Counted from the stretch's first letter, positions 8,365-16,960 are shown. The stretch: DNA of 64,000 nucleotides from Lewinellaceae bacterium (GCA_020636375.1 JACJXZ010000020.1:120712-184711), one strand, 5' to 3'. Notes: generated from the letters alone by a model not told the origin. A program made the numbers and translations.

Positions 8365-8724
8365 TTACTGCACCAGGGCATTCTCCGCCTCATTGAGCCT
8401 GGCGATAACTTCCGGGCAAATCCTCTGCATGGCTGCTTTTACCCGGTCTTCCCGTTCCCCTTCCAGGGGGCCGTAGCGCTCTTCGATGCCTTCCGCGCAG
8501 GAACTCAGCGCTTCATTCGCGGCTTCCATTTCCTCGACAAACTGCTGCAGCGCTTCGGTGTCGTTTTTCTCCCGGGCTTTCCGGAAGGATTCGTAGGATT
8601 CTGACAGGGGCCGCATGCAATCGCAGGCTTCTTTGGCAGCCTGTTCGGCATTCCCGTCGCCGGCACCGCATCCGGACAGGAGCAAGATGCCGAGCGCTAT
8701 AGCGAGCGTAGAAAATTGCTTCAT
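8365..8724 (-). CDS. Small lipoprotein of unknown function
   Basis: 119 aa from ATG at 8724 (an in-frame start 11 codons upstream would put KRKK in front and is less likely). The signal peptide ends with a lipobox, LLLSGC, with lipidated Cys19, so it is probably an outer-membrane-anchored periplasmic or surface protein. The mature part is short, acidic and helical (SYESFRKAREKNDTEAL, QQFVEEMEAANEAL) with a cysteine trio (CDC near 41-43, SSC near 80, IC near 105) that may pair. No family recognised. It sits alone between two copies of a 75-bp direct repeat, which suggests the segment was inserted or duplicated as a unit. Confidence 0.75.
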   Translation of the reverse strand: MKQFSTLAIALGILLLSGCGAGDGNAEQAAKEACDCMRPLSESYESFRKAREKNDTEALQQFVEEMEAANEALSSCAEGIEERYGPLEGEREDRVKAAMQRICPEVIARLNEAENALVQ

Positions 8725-9134
8725 TTTTTTTCGTTTTGTTAGAGAAAAAATGCTCACCCCTCCCTCTCAGCAGAGAGGAGATGCTTCGTTGGAAATACAG
8801 GGAGTCGGATGATTGATTGGCAGAAACCAAGGCCTCGCGCCTGAAGCAGGCTGTATAGGTTATGCTTCCTGGTTAAAGACAATCAAAGGGGGCCTGGTGT
8901 TGCTTTCCGGGCCGGATATCCCGTATGAAAATAGCAAGAAAAACCGGATTTTTTGCGGACTGTCTTGCAATCTCATAAAGAGGATAGGTAAAGAAACAGC
9001 TTCTAAAGAACCGGACACCATTAGCGCAACAATATAACAATATAGCCATATAACAATTGCCCCGGGAATAAAGCTGCCCGGCCACGCTTTCGAAGCAGCA
9101 ATAGTTGCAATAAATGGGTCCAACTATTTAAAAG
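8725..9134. other. 410-bp spacer with second repeat copy
   Basis: Contains a poly-T/AT-rich leader just upstream of the lipoprotein, then non-coding sequence, then the 16-bp unit at 9034-9049 and repeat copy 2 at 9050-9124. No supported gene. Confidence 0.5.
9050..9124. repeat. 75-bp direct repeat, copy 2
   Basis: Same length and orientation as 8225-8299. It ends 10 bp before the stop codon of the DUF2461 gene. Confidence 0.9.
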
Positions 9135-9824
9135 CTACTCGATCGGCACGCCGTTCTCGTCGGTGGTCAGCACCTCGCTCATGTAGTCGAAGAAGGGGCG
9201 CATGCGCTGGAAGGCCAGCACCATTTTGTCCATTAAATCAGGGGACAACACTTCCTTGTCGGTATAGGATTGGGAGACCAGGAACTGCTTGTAGCGGAGC
9301 AGGTCGATGTTGGGGTGGTCCGGGGAATAGCCCTGGGGAGCAGTCTTGAGCTGTTCGCCCTGCAATTCCCCGAAGGTTTCGACAAATTCAGGCGCAGCGA
9401 TGATCTTCCGCAGCGGTTCGGCGTCGGCGGCCAGTTCCTGGCGGATGCGCTTGAGGTCGTTGGTGTTGGGGCCCCAGAAGCCGCCGCCCACGAAGGAGCC
9501 GCCCGGCTCGATATGGAAGTAGTAGCCGCCGCGCAGCCACTTGGTGTCCCGCTTCATCGTGCCGCTGAAGTGGGCTTTGTAGGGAGATTTATCCTTGGAA
9601 AAACGCACGTCCCGGTAGATGCGGAAGAGGCTCTGCTTGCCGGTCATGGGCACGAGCTGGTCGTGCTGCCCCATGCGGGCGAGCAGGGTTTCCGCGAATT
9701 CAACCATGTGGGCATGTTCCTTTTTGTACCAATCCTTGTTGGCAGTGAACCATTCGCGGTTGTTGTTCCCGTGCAGGGCTTTCAGGAAATCGAGGGTGGA
9801 TTTCGGAATGGAGGTAGCGGGCAT
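9135..9824 (-). CDS. DUF2461 family protein (TIGR02453-type)
   Basis: 229 aa cytosolic protein. Family hallmarks are visible: TLDFLKALHGNNNREWFTANK near the start, then RIYRDVRFSKDKSPYKAHF near 70-90, GGYYFHIEPGGSFVGGGFW near 100-120, and a C-terminal helical part with FLVSQSYTDKEVL. The family is widespread in bacteria and yeast; its biochemical role is unknown, so no reaction is assigned. The start at MPATSIPKSTLDF fits the usual N-terminus. It is flanked downstream by the 75-bp repeat and upstream by a hairpin and terminator region, so it is probably a single-gene transcript. Confidence 0.88.
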   Translation of the reverse strand: MPATSIPKSTLDFLKALHGNNNREWFTANKDWYKKEHAHMVEFAETLLARMGQHDQLVPMTGKQSLFRIYRDVRFSKDKSPYKAHFSGTMKRDTKWLRGGYYFHIEPGGSFVGGGFWGPNTNDLKRIRQELAADAEPLRKIIAAPEFVETFGELQGEQLKTAPQGYSPDHPNIDLLRYKQFLVSQSYTDKEVLSPDLMDKMVLAFQRMRPFFDYMSEVLTTDENGVPIE

Positions 9825-10047
9825 GATGGGTGATTTTCAGGATTGAAAATAATCAGGATTTTTAACAGTTATGAATGGTTTAAAGTTTTAAGAAGGTACG
9901 TACAATCAGGTCAACGAACTCTTAAAGACCTGAAAAACAACTGGTTTTCCTTTCCTAAAGCCAAGCTGAGCCTGATTTAGGAGCTGCGCCGAGGCGTTGA
10001 ACTGTCCTGGTTTTTGCCAAAAAAAAGCCGTAACTTTAGCAGCGCCG

Positions 10048-10105
10048 CTAGTGGCCAGGCGAACTGGCGGAGAGCTAAGTGGGAAGCAAGTCGCCTGGCC
10101 ACTAG
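10048..10105. repeat. Perfect 15-bp inverted repeat, 28-nt loop
   Basis: CTAGTGGCCAGGCGA at 10048-10062 and its exact complement TCGCCTGGCCACTAG at 10091-10105. It lies just beyond the nqr terminator. Confidence 0.9.
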
Positions 10106-10109
10106 CCAG

Positions 10110-10155
10110 GGCAAAAAAAAACCGCAGCGTTTCCTCGCTGCGGTTTTTTTTTGCC
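10110..10155 (-). terminator. Rho-independent terminator of the nqr operon (works in both directions)
   Basis: CCGCAGCG (10122-10129) pairs with CGCTGCGG (10136-10143) around a 6-nt loop. Nine A's precede the stem and nine T's follow it, with GGC/GCC extending the palindrome. It lies 16 nt after the nqrF stop. Confidence 0.92.
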
Positions 10156-10158
10156 TGA

Positions 10159-11475
10159 TCAACTCCCGAAGTCGTCAAAAGCGATGTTTTCATCCGGGAC
10201 GCCCAGCTCGTCGAGCATTTTCAGGGCGGCCTGAAGCATCAGGGGCGGGCCGCAGAGGTAGTATTCCACCTCTTCCGGCTCGGGGTGGTTCTTCAGGTAT
10301 TCGTCATACAGCACCTGGTGGATGAAGCCGATGAAGCCGTCGCCGGCTTTATCATTGATGTCTTCTTTAGTCTTCCACTTGTCAACCTCCTTTGCGACTT
10401 TTACGTCCGACAGGGCGATGTAGTAGTTGAAGTTATCGTAATCCTTCTCTATATCGCGGAAATCTTCGGTGTAGAACAGCTCGCGCTTGGAGCGGCCGCC
10501 GTACCAGTAAGAAACCTTGCGGTCTTTGGTCTTCAGCGTATGGAACAGGTGGAAGATATGCGAGCGCAGGGGGGCCATGCCGGCACCGCCGCCGATGTAT
10601 ACCATTTCCTTCTTGGTCGGCTTGATGAAGAACTCGCCGTAGGGGCCGGAGATCGTCACCTTGTCGCCCGGCTTGCAGGAGAAGACGTAGGAAGAGCAGA
10701 CGCCCGGGTTGACCGGCATCCAGGTGTTGTTCTTGCGGTCCCAGGGCGGCGTGGCGATCCGGATATTGAGCATCACGATATTGCCCTCCGCCGGGTGGTT
10801 GGCCATGGAGTAAGCGCGGAACTGTTCCTCGTCGTTCTTCATCGTGAGGTCCCACATCTTAAACTGGTCCCACTCTTCCTTGTATTCGTCGGGCTTCTTG
10901 TCGGTCATGCGCGGGTGGGCGGTGATGTCGAAGTCCTTGAAATTCACTTCGATGATAGGCACGTCGATCTGCACATAACCGCCGGATTCGAACTCGAGGG
11001 TTTCGCCTTCCGGCAGCCTGACGACAAACTCCTTAATGAAGGAAGCCACGTTGTAGTTGGATACCACCTCGCATTCCCACTTCTTGATGCCGAACACCTC
11101 TTCTGGTACGCGGATGCGCATGTCCTGGCGCACTTTCACCTGGCAGGCCAGGCGCTTGTGTTCGGCCACTTCGCGCCGCGTCAGGTGGTTGAGTTCGGTA
11201 GGCAGCACATCGCCGCCGCCCTCGTCTACATGGCATTCGCACATGGCGCAGGTGCCGCCGCCGCCACAGGCGGAAGGCAGGAAGACGCTCTTGTCGGAGA
11301 GGGCAGAAAGGAGGGACGAACCCGGCTGCACCAGCAGCGGGTTGGCTTCGTCTCCGTTGACGATGATCTTGACGTCACCCTGTGGCACCAGCCGCTTCCG
11401 TGCGTAGATCAGCATGAAAGCCAACGCCAGTATCACAAGGCTAAAGACTGCGACAGCTAATATAATAGTAGTCAT
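10159..11475 (-). CDS. nqrF: Na+-NQR subunit F, NADH-oxidising flavoprotein
   Basis: 438 aa, the entry point for electrons from NADH in the sodium-pumping NADH:quinone oxidoreductase. One N-terminal membrane helix (residues ~3-24) is followed by a plant-type 2Fe-2S domain with Cys70, Cys76, Cys79 and Cys111 (SACGGGGTCAMCECHV). Next comes a ferredoxin-reductase-type FAD domain (RAYSMANHP near residue 237) and an NAD-binding domain (IGGGAGMAPLRSH near 306). The C-terminus IAFDDFGS matches the family end. It is the last gene of the nqrABCDEF operon and is followed by a strong terminator. It is 136 nt from nqrE; that gap carries a heptamer hairpin. Confidence 0.97.
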   Translation of the reverse strand: MTTIILAVAVFSLVILALAFMLIYARKRLVPQGDVKIIVNGDEANPLLVQPGSSLLSALSDKSVFLPSACGGGGTCAMCECHVDEGGGDVLPTELNHLTRREVAEHKRLACQVKVRQDMRIRVPEEVFGIKKWECEVVSNYNVASFIKEFVVRLPEGETLEFESGGYVQIDVPIIEVNFKDFDITAHPRMTDKKPDEYKEEWDQFKMWDLTMKNDEEQFRAYSMANHPAEGNIVMLNIRIATPPWDRKNNTWMPVNPGVCSSYVFSCKPGDKVTISGPYGEFFIKPTKKEMVYIGGGAGMAPLRSHIFHLFHTLKTKDRKVSYWYGGRSKRELFYTEDFRDIEKDYDNFNYYIALSDVKVAKEVDKWKTKEDINDKAGDGFIGFIHQVLYDEYLKNHPEPEEVEYYLCGPPLMLQAALKMLDELGVPDENIAFDDFGS

Positions 11476-11523
11476 TGTATCTGAGTAGTTTTAATTTTCT
11501 GTTTGATGGCCCTGGGAGAAGTC

Positions 11524-11592
11524 GTTGTCTGTTGTTTGTTGTCTGTTGTTGGCATTCAACAGGGAACAAACAACCATCAACTATCAACCAAA
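11524..11592. repeat. Heptamer-array hairpin element inside the nqr operon
   Basis: Left arm GTTGTCT, GTTGTTT, GTTGTCT, GTTGTTG (11524-11551). Right arm AACAAAC, AACCATC, AACTATC, AACCAAA (11565-11592). The arms are broadly complementary and both keep a 7-bp period. The element lies between nqrE and nqrF. Confidence 0.85.
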
Positions 11593-11611
11593 CAGTTTCT
11601 CCCAGGCGTTG

Positions 11612-12220
11612 CTAGTTCGACGCATAAGACGCCGGGTCGATGCCCATCAGGCTCATGAAAGCGATGCCCATCAGCCCCGTCAGGATAAAGGCCATGCCCA
11701 GGCCGCGCAGCGCCGGCGGTACGTTGGAATAACGGATCTTCTCCCGGATGGCCGCAATAGCGATAATGGCCAGGAACCAGCCGAAGCCACCGCCCAGGCC
11801 AAAAGCGATCGAGTTGCTGAAAGTATATTCCCTCGACACCATAAACAGGGAGCCGCCCAGGATGGCGCAGTTCACCGTAATGAGCGGGAGGAAGATTCCC
11901 AGCGCAGCGTAGAGGGCGGGCGAGAATTTTTCCACCACCATCTCAACAAGCTGCACCATGGAGGCGATTACCGCAATGAATAGGATAAACCGCAGGAAGG
12001 TGAGGTCGACCCCGAACAGGCCGCTTTCGCTCAGCAGGTACTCGCTGATGACCCAGTTGATCGGCATGGTGATGCCGAGTACGAAGATTACCGCCAGGCC
12101 CAGGCCGAAGGCTGTATTCACGCTCTTGGAAACCGCCAGGTAAGAACACATGCCCAGGAAATAGGCAAGCACCAGGTTCTCGATGAAGGCGGCTTTTATG
12201 AAGGTATTCAGGAATTCCAT
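11612..12220 (-). CDS. nqrE: Na+-NQR subunit E
   Basis: 202 aa integral membrane protein with six hydrophobic segments. NqrE and NqrD are homologous and bind an iron centre between them in the membrane. Motifs are ENLVLAYFLGMCSYLAVSK near the start and VNCAILGGSLFMVSREY in the middle, which contains the conserved cysteine of this family. The C-terminus ends MSLMGIDPASYASN. It lies 66 nt after nqrD; the spacer contains GTTGTNN heptamers. Confidence 0.96.
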   Translation of the reverse strand: MEFLNTFIKAAFIENLVLAYFLGMCSYLAVSKSVNTAFGLGLAVIFVLGITMPINWVISEYLLSESGLFGVDLTFLRFILFIAVIASMVQLVEMVVEKFSPALYAALGIFLPLITVNCAILGGSLFMVSREYTFSNSIAFGLGGGFGWFLAIIAIAAIREKIRYSNVPPALRGLGMAFILTGLMGIAFMSLMGIDPASYASN

Positions 12221-12226
12221 GTTTTG

Positions 12227-12286
12227 GTTGTTTGTCCCCTCGGCTTCGCCCGGGGTAAAGTTTGTTGTCTGTTGTCCGTTGTCTGT
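12227..12286. repeat. GTTGTNN heptamers between nqrD and nqrE
   Basis: GTTGTTT at 12227, then a CCCCTCGG...CCCGGGG mini-hairpin, then GTTGTCT, GTTGTCC, GTTGTCT at 12264-12284. Here the heptamer runs lie in the same orientation on both sides. Confidence 0.75.
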
Positions 12287-12997
12287 TTAGGATACATCCA
12301 CCAGTTTCGTATTGTAGCTGCGTTGTATCCAGATCAGGATGCCGATGATAAACATCGCCGCTGCCGGCAACACCATCAGGTTGTTGTTGGCATACCAGCC
12401 GAACATAGCGCTATCGGTGGTATTGATGAAGTAGTCTGCCGTCGGGCCGATGATCTTCAGCTCGATCGGGCTGCCGGCGAAGAGGCTTCCTTTGCCAAAG
12501 ATCTCCCGGATAATGCCGACGATAATCAGGATAGCGCCGTAGCCCAGGCCGTTGCCGATGCCGTCCAGGAACGAACGCCAGGGCTTGTTGGCCATAGCGA
12601 AGGCCTCCAGGCGGCCCATCACGATACAGTTGGTGATGATCAGGCCGATGTATACGGACAATTGCTTGTAGATCGGGTAGTTGAGGTACTTGAGGGTCAG
12701 CTCCACCACCGTCACCAGGGAGGCGATGATGACGAGCTGGACGATCATGCGCACCTGTTTCGGGATATAACTCCGCAGCATGGAAGTGAACAGGCTGGAA
12801 AAGCCGGTCACGAAGATCACGGCAATCGCCATTACAAAAGAGGGATAAACCAGCGAAGTCACAGCCAGCGCCGAACAAATGCCCAGCACCTGGACGGTGA
12901 TGGGGTTATTGTCGTTCAGCGGGTCGGAGAGCAACTGGCGCTCTTTTTTCCCAAACTGAAATAAGGGTTCTTTTTCTTTAACAGCAGTTTCAGCCAT
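12287..12997 (-). CDS. nqrD: Na+-NQR subunit D
   Basis: 236 aa integral membrane subunit paired with NqrE. It starts with a soluble lead (EKEPLFQFGKKERQLLSDPL), then PITVQVLGICSALAVTS and several helices. IGLIITNCIVMGRLEAFAM carries the conserved cysteine of the iron-binding half-site. An extended periplasmic insertion (KGSLFAGSPIELKIIGPTA) precedes the last helix. The sequence ends YNTKLVDVS. It is in order between nqrC and nqrE in the operon. Confidence 0.96.
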   Translation of the reverse strand: MAETAVKEKEPLFQFGKKERQLLSDPLNDNNPITVQVLGICSALAVTSLVYPSFVMAIAVIFVTGFSSLFTSMLRSYIPKQVRMIVQLVIIASLVTVVELTLKYLNYPIYKQLSVYIGLIITNCIVMGRLEAFAMANKPWRSFLDGIGNGLGYGAILIIVGIIREIFGKGSLFAGSPIELKIIGPTADYFINTTDSAMFGWYANNNLMVLPAAAMFIIGILIWIQRSYNTKLVDVS

Positions 12998-13047
12998 TGT
13001 TTTCTGTTTTTATGCCTTTGGCGCCTGCCGGCGCCGAAAGTTCTGTT

Positions 13048-13791
13048 TTATTGAGTCAACAATCCCTGTGCCTTTTCGGATTGTCGTATTTCTTCCAGAA
13101 AGGGCTTATAGTATTTCAGGCCCCGGTAGAGCATTTCGGCCACTCCGTCGCCGGTAACGGTAGCGCCGGAGATGCCATCTACCGTATGATCCGTTTTCCT
13201 GGCACCAGGTTTCACCACGTCTATCGAAACGTACTGCCCATCTTCAAAGAGCTTTTTTCCCTGAAATTGTTCAGGGAAAGAGGGATTATCTTTGATCTCG
13301 GCGCCCAGCCCCGGAGTTTCGCCCTTGTGGTCGAAGGCAGCCCCGGCCACGGTGTTGCCGTCGCTCTTCAGGGCGATGTTGCCCCAGATCTCGTCCCAGA
13401 GGCCGTTGCCCCGTATGGAAAGAATGTAGAATTTCTCCCCGTTGTGTTCGTAAATGTACAGCGGCAGGCGGCGTTCGGCCTCCGGCTTTTTGCGTTCCTT
13501 GGCCATGTCGATGTTCTCGGCCTGTACGCCTTCCAGGGTTTCCCCCTGCATATTCAGGACGGGCTGTTCCATCTGCTCGAAGAGCTGGGAAACTTCCTGG
13601 TCGGACAGGCCGCCCACTTTCTTGCCGTCGGGCAGGTAATCTTCGATGGCGGAAAGGATAGCCCTTTTGTTGAAAATATCTTCATTCTGGACCGCTTTCT
13701 TGTAGGTCACCTCCCGAAGGCCGGTCAGCGCCACCGCCACCGAAGCAGTCAGGATGAATATAAAGCCTATAACATATCTCGTCGTAAACAT
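13048..13791 (-). CDS. nqrC: Na+-NQR subunit C, covalent FMN protein
   Basis: 247 aa with one N-terminal membrane helix (~residues 5-24) and a periplasmic FMN-binding domain. The flavinylation motif DGISGATVT puts the FMN-bearing threonine at Thr211. The conserved GNGLWDEIWG and GLGAEI segments are present. FMN would be attached by an ApbE-type transferase; none is encoded in this window. Start MFTTRYVIGF immediately precedes the helix. It is 37 nt from nqrB and 50 nt from nqrD, and is cotranscribed with both. Confidence 0.96.
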   Translation of the reverse strand: MFTTRYVIGFIFILTASVAVALTGLREVTYKKAVQNEDIFNKRAILSAIEDYLPDGKKVGGLSDQEVSQLFEQMEQPVLNMQGETLEGVQAENIDMAKERKKPEAERRLPLYIYEHNGEKFYILSIRGNGLWDEIWGNIALKSDGNTVAGAAFDHKGETPGLGAEIKDNPSFPEQFQGKKLFEDGQYVSIDVVKPGARKTDHTVDGISGATVTGDGVAEMLYRGLKYYKPFLEEIRQSEKAQGLLTQ

Positions 13792-13828
13792 TTTGCTGAT
13801 TTTATGTCAGGAAATGGATTTTCAAGGT

Positions 13829-15097
13829 TCAGGCCACCGCCTTAGCCCTTTTGAGGCGCCGGTTGATATTGGCCTGGATGACGTAGTAGTCGATCAGGGG
13901 CGCGAACACGTTCATGAACAGAATGGCCAGCATCCAGCCCTCGGGGTAGGCCGGGTTCAGCACCCGGATGATCATGCCGATGAAACCGATGAGGAAGCCG
14001 TAAATCCACTTCCCGGTAGGCGTAGCGCTTGCCGTTACCGGGTCGGTTGCCATAAAGGCCATCGCGAACCAGAAACTGCCCATGTAGAACTGATAGTACC
14101 AGGGCACCTGCATGAAGGGCGTGGCCCCCCAGGCGTTGAGCAGCACGGCCATAACGGCGGCGCCAACCACCATGGAGAACATGATGCGCCAGTCGGCGAT
14201 CCTGGTTACTGCCAGGTATACCGCTCCGAGGATGATCAGCGGCTTGCTGGTCTCCCCGATAGAACCGGGGATGGTACCCCACAGCATCTGGGAATCAGTA
14301 TATACCTCGGTTACATGTTCCCAGCCACTGTGAAAGGCCAGGCTCAGCGGCGTAGCCCCGGTATAGCCGTCCACGACCGTCGCGGCCGGATTGTACCCCG
14401 GCAGGTTGAGGGCTTCAAACAAGGGGTTGAATACACTCAGATGAATCCACCCGTAATCGGCGGCGGCGCCGGCAGAGATGCCTTCCAGCCCGGATACCCA
14501 TACTTCATCGCCGGAAATGTAGGTGGGATACGCAAAGAAGACGAAGACCCGCGACAGCAGCGCTATGTTGAGTACATTCATGCCCGTGCCCCCGAAAGCT
14601 TCTTTTCCGATGATTACGGCAAAAATAATGGAAAGCGTCAGGATCCACATCGGAATATCCGGCGGCATGATCAGCGGGATCAGGGCGCCGGAGACGAGGA
14701 AGCCTTCTTCGATCCCGTGCCCCTTTCGGTAGGCGTAAAAGAATTCTATGCCCAGGCCGACGACGTGGGTGACGACGAGGAGGGGTATGATCTTGATGAT
14801 GCCGTAGATCAGCTTCAGGTGTACCCCCTGAAGGAACCCGGTGTATTCGCCCAGGGCGACAAAGTGCTGATGGCCGATATTATAGGTGCCGAAAATGTAG
14901 AGCAACTGAAGGGCCAGTACGACCTGCACCATCTGGCGCTTGAGGTCCATGCCGTCGCGGATGTGCACCCCGCCTTTGGTCACCAGATTGGGGGTGAAGG
15001 CGAAGGTGAAAAACCCATCGTAAACTGTATGCAGGAAAGGAGACTTCTCCTTGTCCGGCTCTATTCTGTGAAGAAAATTCAATAATGCTTTTTTCAT
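13829..15097 (-). CDS. nqrB: Na+-NQR subunit B, covalent FMN and riboflavin subunit
   Basis: 422 aa, the main membrane subunit of the sodium pump, with about ten helices. The flavinylation motif DGYTGATPLS places covalent FMN at Thr249. A soluble N-terminal lead (RIEPDKEKSPFLHTVYDGF) is usual for the family. GKEAFGGTGMNVLNIALLSR and PEGWMLAILFMNVFAPLIDY are conserved membrane motifs lining the quinone/sodium path. It lies 48 nt downstream of nqrA. Confidence 0.97.
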   Translation of the reverse strand: MKKALLNFLHRIEPDKEKSPFLHTVYDGFFTFAFTPNLVTKGGVHIRDGMDLKRQMVQVVLALQLLYIFGTYNIGHQHFVALGEYTGFLQGVHLKLIYGIIKIIPLLVVTHVVGLGIEFFYAYRKGHGIEEGFLVSGALIPLIMPPDIPMWILTLSIIFAVIIGKEAFGGTGMNVLNIALLSRVFVFFAYPTYISGDEVWVSGLEGISAGAAADYGWIHLSVFNPLFEALNLPGYNPAATVVDGYTGATPLSLAFHSGWEHVTEVYTDSQMLWGTIPGSIGETSKPLIILGAVYLAVTRIADWRIMFSMVVGAAVMAVLLNAWGATPFMQVPWYYQFYMGSFWFAMAFMATDPVTASATPTGKWIYGFLIGFIGMIIRVLNPAYPEGWMLAILFMNVFAPLIDYYVIQANINRRLKRAKAVA

Positions 15098-15145
15098 ATC
15101 TCTATGTAGTGAGATGATTGTTATTTGTTTCGTAACGATTGAGGC

Positions 15146-16792
15146 TTATCCTTGTTCCCGCATCATGTCCAGGCCCTGGCGCAGGATCTGCTGCACGGGC
15201 TGCTTGGAGACGCAGACGAACTCGCAGAGCGCCACGTCTTCTTCGCTCAGCTCGTAGATGCCCATGCCTTCGATCTTTTCGAAGTCGCCGATGAGGATGG
15301 ATTTCATCAGCTCCTGCGGATAGATGTCCATAGGCAGGACGGACTCATAGCTACCGGTGACGACGAAGGCGCGCTTCTCTCCGTGAGTGTTGGTCTCTGC
15401 CCGTTTCTTGATCTTCGGGAACAAGGCGGAAGGGAGGGTCGGCGAGATACTGGGCGTATTCATCGAAGGGATCAGCCAGCCGAACATTTCATAGTCGTCT
15501 CCTTCCAGGACAACGGTAAGCTGGTCGTCGAAGATGTTCAGGAAGCTCTCCGCTGTTTTCGTTTTTCCGGAAAGCACGTCGCCGGAGATGAAACGGACAT
15601 GGTCGTTGGCGAGGTTGTCCTTCACCAGGTCTCCGATGTTGGCGCCGATGCAGGTGCGCACATACCGGGGCTGCCGGAGTTCGGCGCCGGCGAGGGCCAC
15701 CACCCGCTGCGCGTTGAAGCGCCGTTCGGTGAATAAGCGCCCGATGGTGGCGACGTCCTGCACGCCCAGCGTCCATACTTTGTCGCCGGCGCTGATGGGT
15801 TTGATGTGGTGAATCTGAACGCCGACGTTGCCCGCTGGGTGTTTGCCGTGGAAGTAGTGCTTCTCAGCTCCTTTGGCTTCCGCGAATGCGGCATGAGGCT
15901 CTTCCTTTCCGCGCCCGTCCAGCCCGAGGTAGACTGTCCCGTCGGTCAGCTTATTCAACACGTCAAGGCCCTTCTGGAAGGCTTCCTCCTGGCCCCGGAT
16001 GACGAAGTTGAGGTTGGGTGCCAGGGGGGCGGTGTCGAAGGTAGAAATAAAAATGTCGCGGGGCGTCGCATCCGGTTCCGGGATAACGTCATAGGGGCGC
16101 TGCCGGATCAGGGGCCATACGCCGGCGTCGAGCAGGTAGCTGACCAGCTCTTCCCGGCTGCTGCCGTCCAGGTCGAAAGCTTTCATCTCGCGGTACTTCA
16201 TTTCCTTGTCGGCCAGGATGACGACCTCGGAAATGGAGCGCTTGGCGCCCCGGTTGACGGCGATGACCTCGCCGCTCACCGGCGCAACGTGCAGGATTTC
16301 CGGGCGCTTTTTGTCGAAGAAGAGATGGTCGCCCGCCTTGACCTCATCCCCGACTTCCACCAGCACCTTGGGGATGGGAGAAAGGCCTGTGAAATTAGGT
16401 GGCTGCACAGCGAAAGTCTTTGCTTTCACCGATTCGTCGATCACCTGTTCTGCCTCTCCCTCCAGGTTGATGTCATGCCCGCGGCGCAGAATGGTCACCG
16501 GCTTGCCTTCGAGATATTCCGGCAGGCGGGGGGCGAAAAGCTCCTTCCAGCTGGGGAAGAGGGAGAAATTGGCGCCGGTATTCGCCGCGCCGGACTGCTT
16601 GGCCTCGATGACCAGAAGGTTGTCCGCCACCTGTAGGATGATCATGAAAAATACGAGGACCGCCACGGCGATCAGGCCGTAGACAAAGTAGGTTCCGTAC
16701 CCTGAGCTGCCGTTCCCGGCCTGCGCCCATGCGGCATCGGCGGAAAGCATCGCAACGATAGTGAAAATCGCCTTGCTCGTTGTATTACTCAT
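15146..16792 (-). CDS. nqrA: Na+-NQR subunit A with an extra N-terminal membrane anchor
   Basis: 548 aa, about 100 longer than the usual ~446-aa cytosolic NqrA. The canonical part begins near residue 99 (PVTILRRGHDINLEGEAEQ, matching the usual NqrA start) and includes a barrel-sandwich/biotinyl-like fold segment (VEVGDEVKAGDHLFFDKK). The extension has a signal-peptide-like start (TIVAMLSADAAWAQ, residues ~11-24) and one strong membrane helix (FVYGLIAVAVLVFFMIIL, ~36-54). ATG at 16792 is the first gene start of the operon and a good -7 box lies upstream, so the extension is probably real. A shorter internal start cannot be excluded. NqrA supports quinone reduction next to NqrB. Confidence 0.92.
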   Translation of the reverse strand: MSNTTSKAIFTIVAMLSADAAWAQAGNGSSGYGTYFVYGLIAVAVLVFFMIILQVADNLLVIEAKQSGAANTGANFSLFPSWKELFAPRLPEYLEGKPVTILRRGHDINLEGEAEQVIDESVKAKTFAVQPPNFTGLSPIPKVLVEVGDEVKAGDHLFFDKKRPEILHVAPVSGEVIAVNRGAKRSISEVVILADKEMKYREMKAFDLDGSSREELVSYLLDAGVWPLIRQRPYDVIPEPDATPRDIFISTFDTAPLAPNLNFVIRGQEEAFQKGLDVLNKLTDGTVYLGLDGRGKEEPHAAFAEAKGAEKHYFHGKHPAGNVGVQIHHIKPISAGDKVWTLGVQDVATIGRLFTERRFNAQRVVALAGAELRQPRYVRTCIGANIGDLVKDNLANDHVRFISGDVLSGKTKTAESFLNIFDDQLTVVLEGDDYEMFGWLIPSMNTPSISPTLPSALFPKIKKRAETNTHGEKRAFVVTGSYESVLPMDIYPQELMKSILIGDFEKIEGMGIYELSEEDVALCEFVCVSKQPVQQILRQGLDMMREQG

Positions 16793-16874
16793 TCGTTTTG
16801 TCGTTAGTTGTTACTTAGCCCAATGCCGGTAAACCTATGGAAACCAAACGCAATAGGCTTCTCAAAAAACACCG

Positions 16875-16882
16875 CAAAGATA
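16875..16882 (-). promoter_or_regulatory. -7 box of the nqr operon promoter
   Basis: TATCTTTG on the minus strand, an exact TAnnTTTG match, 83 nt upstream of the nqrA ATG. The -33 region is weak (TTC about 21 nt upstream). Confidence 0.6.
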
Positions 16883-16937
16883 TAAAGCTTTTCACTTAAA
16901 AAAGAACCTGGCTTTTGGTAAAGTTCAGGAAGCAAAA

Positions 16938-16960
16938 TTATTTAGACTTGTTCTAAATAA
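16938..16960. promoter_or_regulatory. Perfect 9-5-9 palindrome, putative operator upstream of nqr
   Basis: TTATTTAGA, then CTTGT, then TCTAAATAA. It is centred about 70-80 nt upstream of the predicted nqr start point. Its right half with spacer (CTTGTTCTAAATAA) recurs at 23011-23024 upstream of the MFS gene. The binding regulator is not identified. Confidence 0.6.

Larger units (their letters stand above)
9825..10158. other. 334-bp spacer between nqrF and the DUF2461 gene
   Basis: Holds an inverted repeat and a strong terminator (listed separately) and an AT-rich leader upstream of the DUF2461 gene. No supported gene. Confidence 0.6.

Noticed and set aside
13754..15085. 443-codon open frame antisense to nqrB
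   Set aside because: His/Asp/Gly-rich shadow; nqrB is fully conserved on the other strand.
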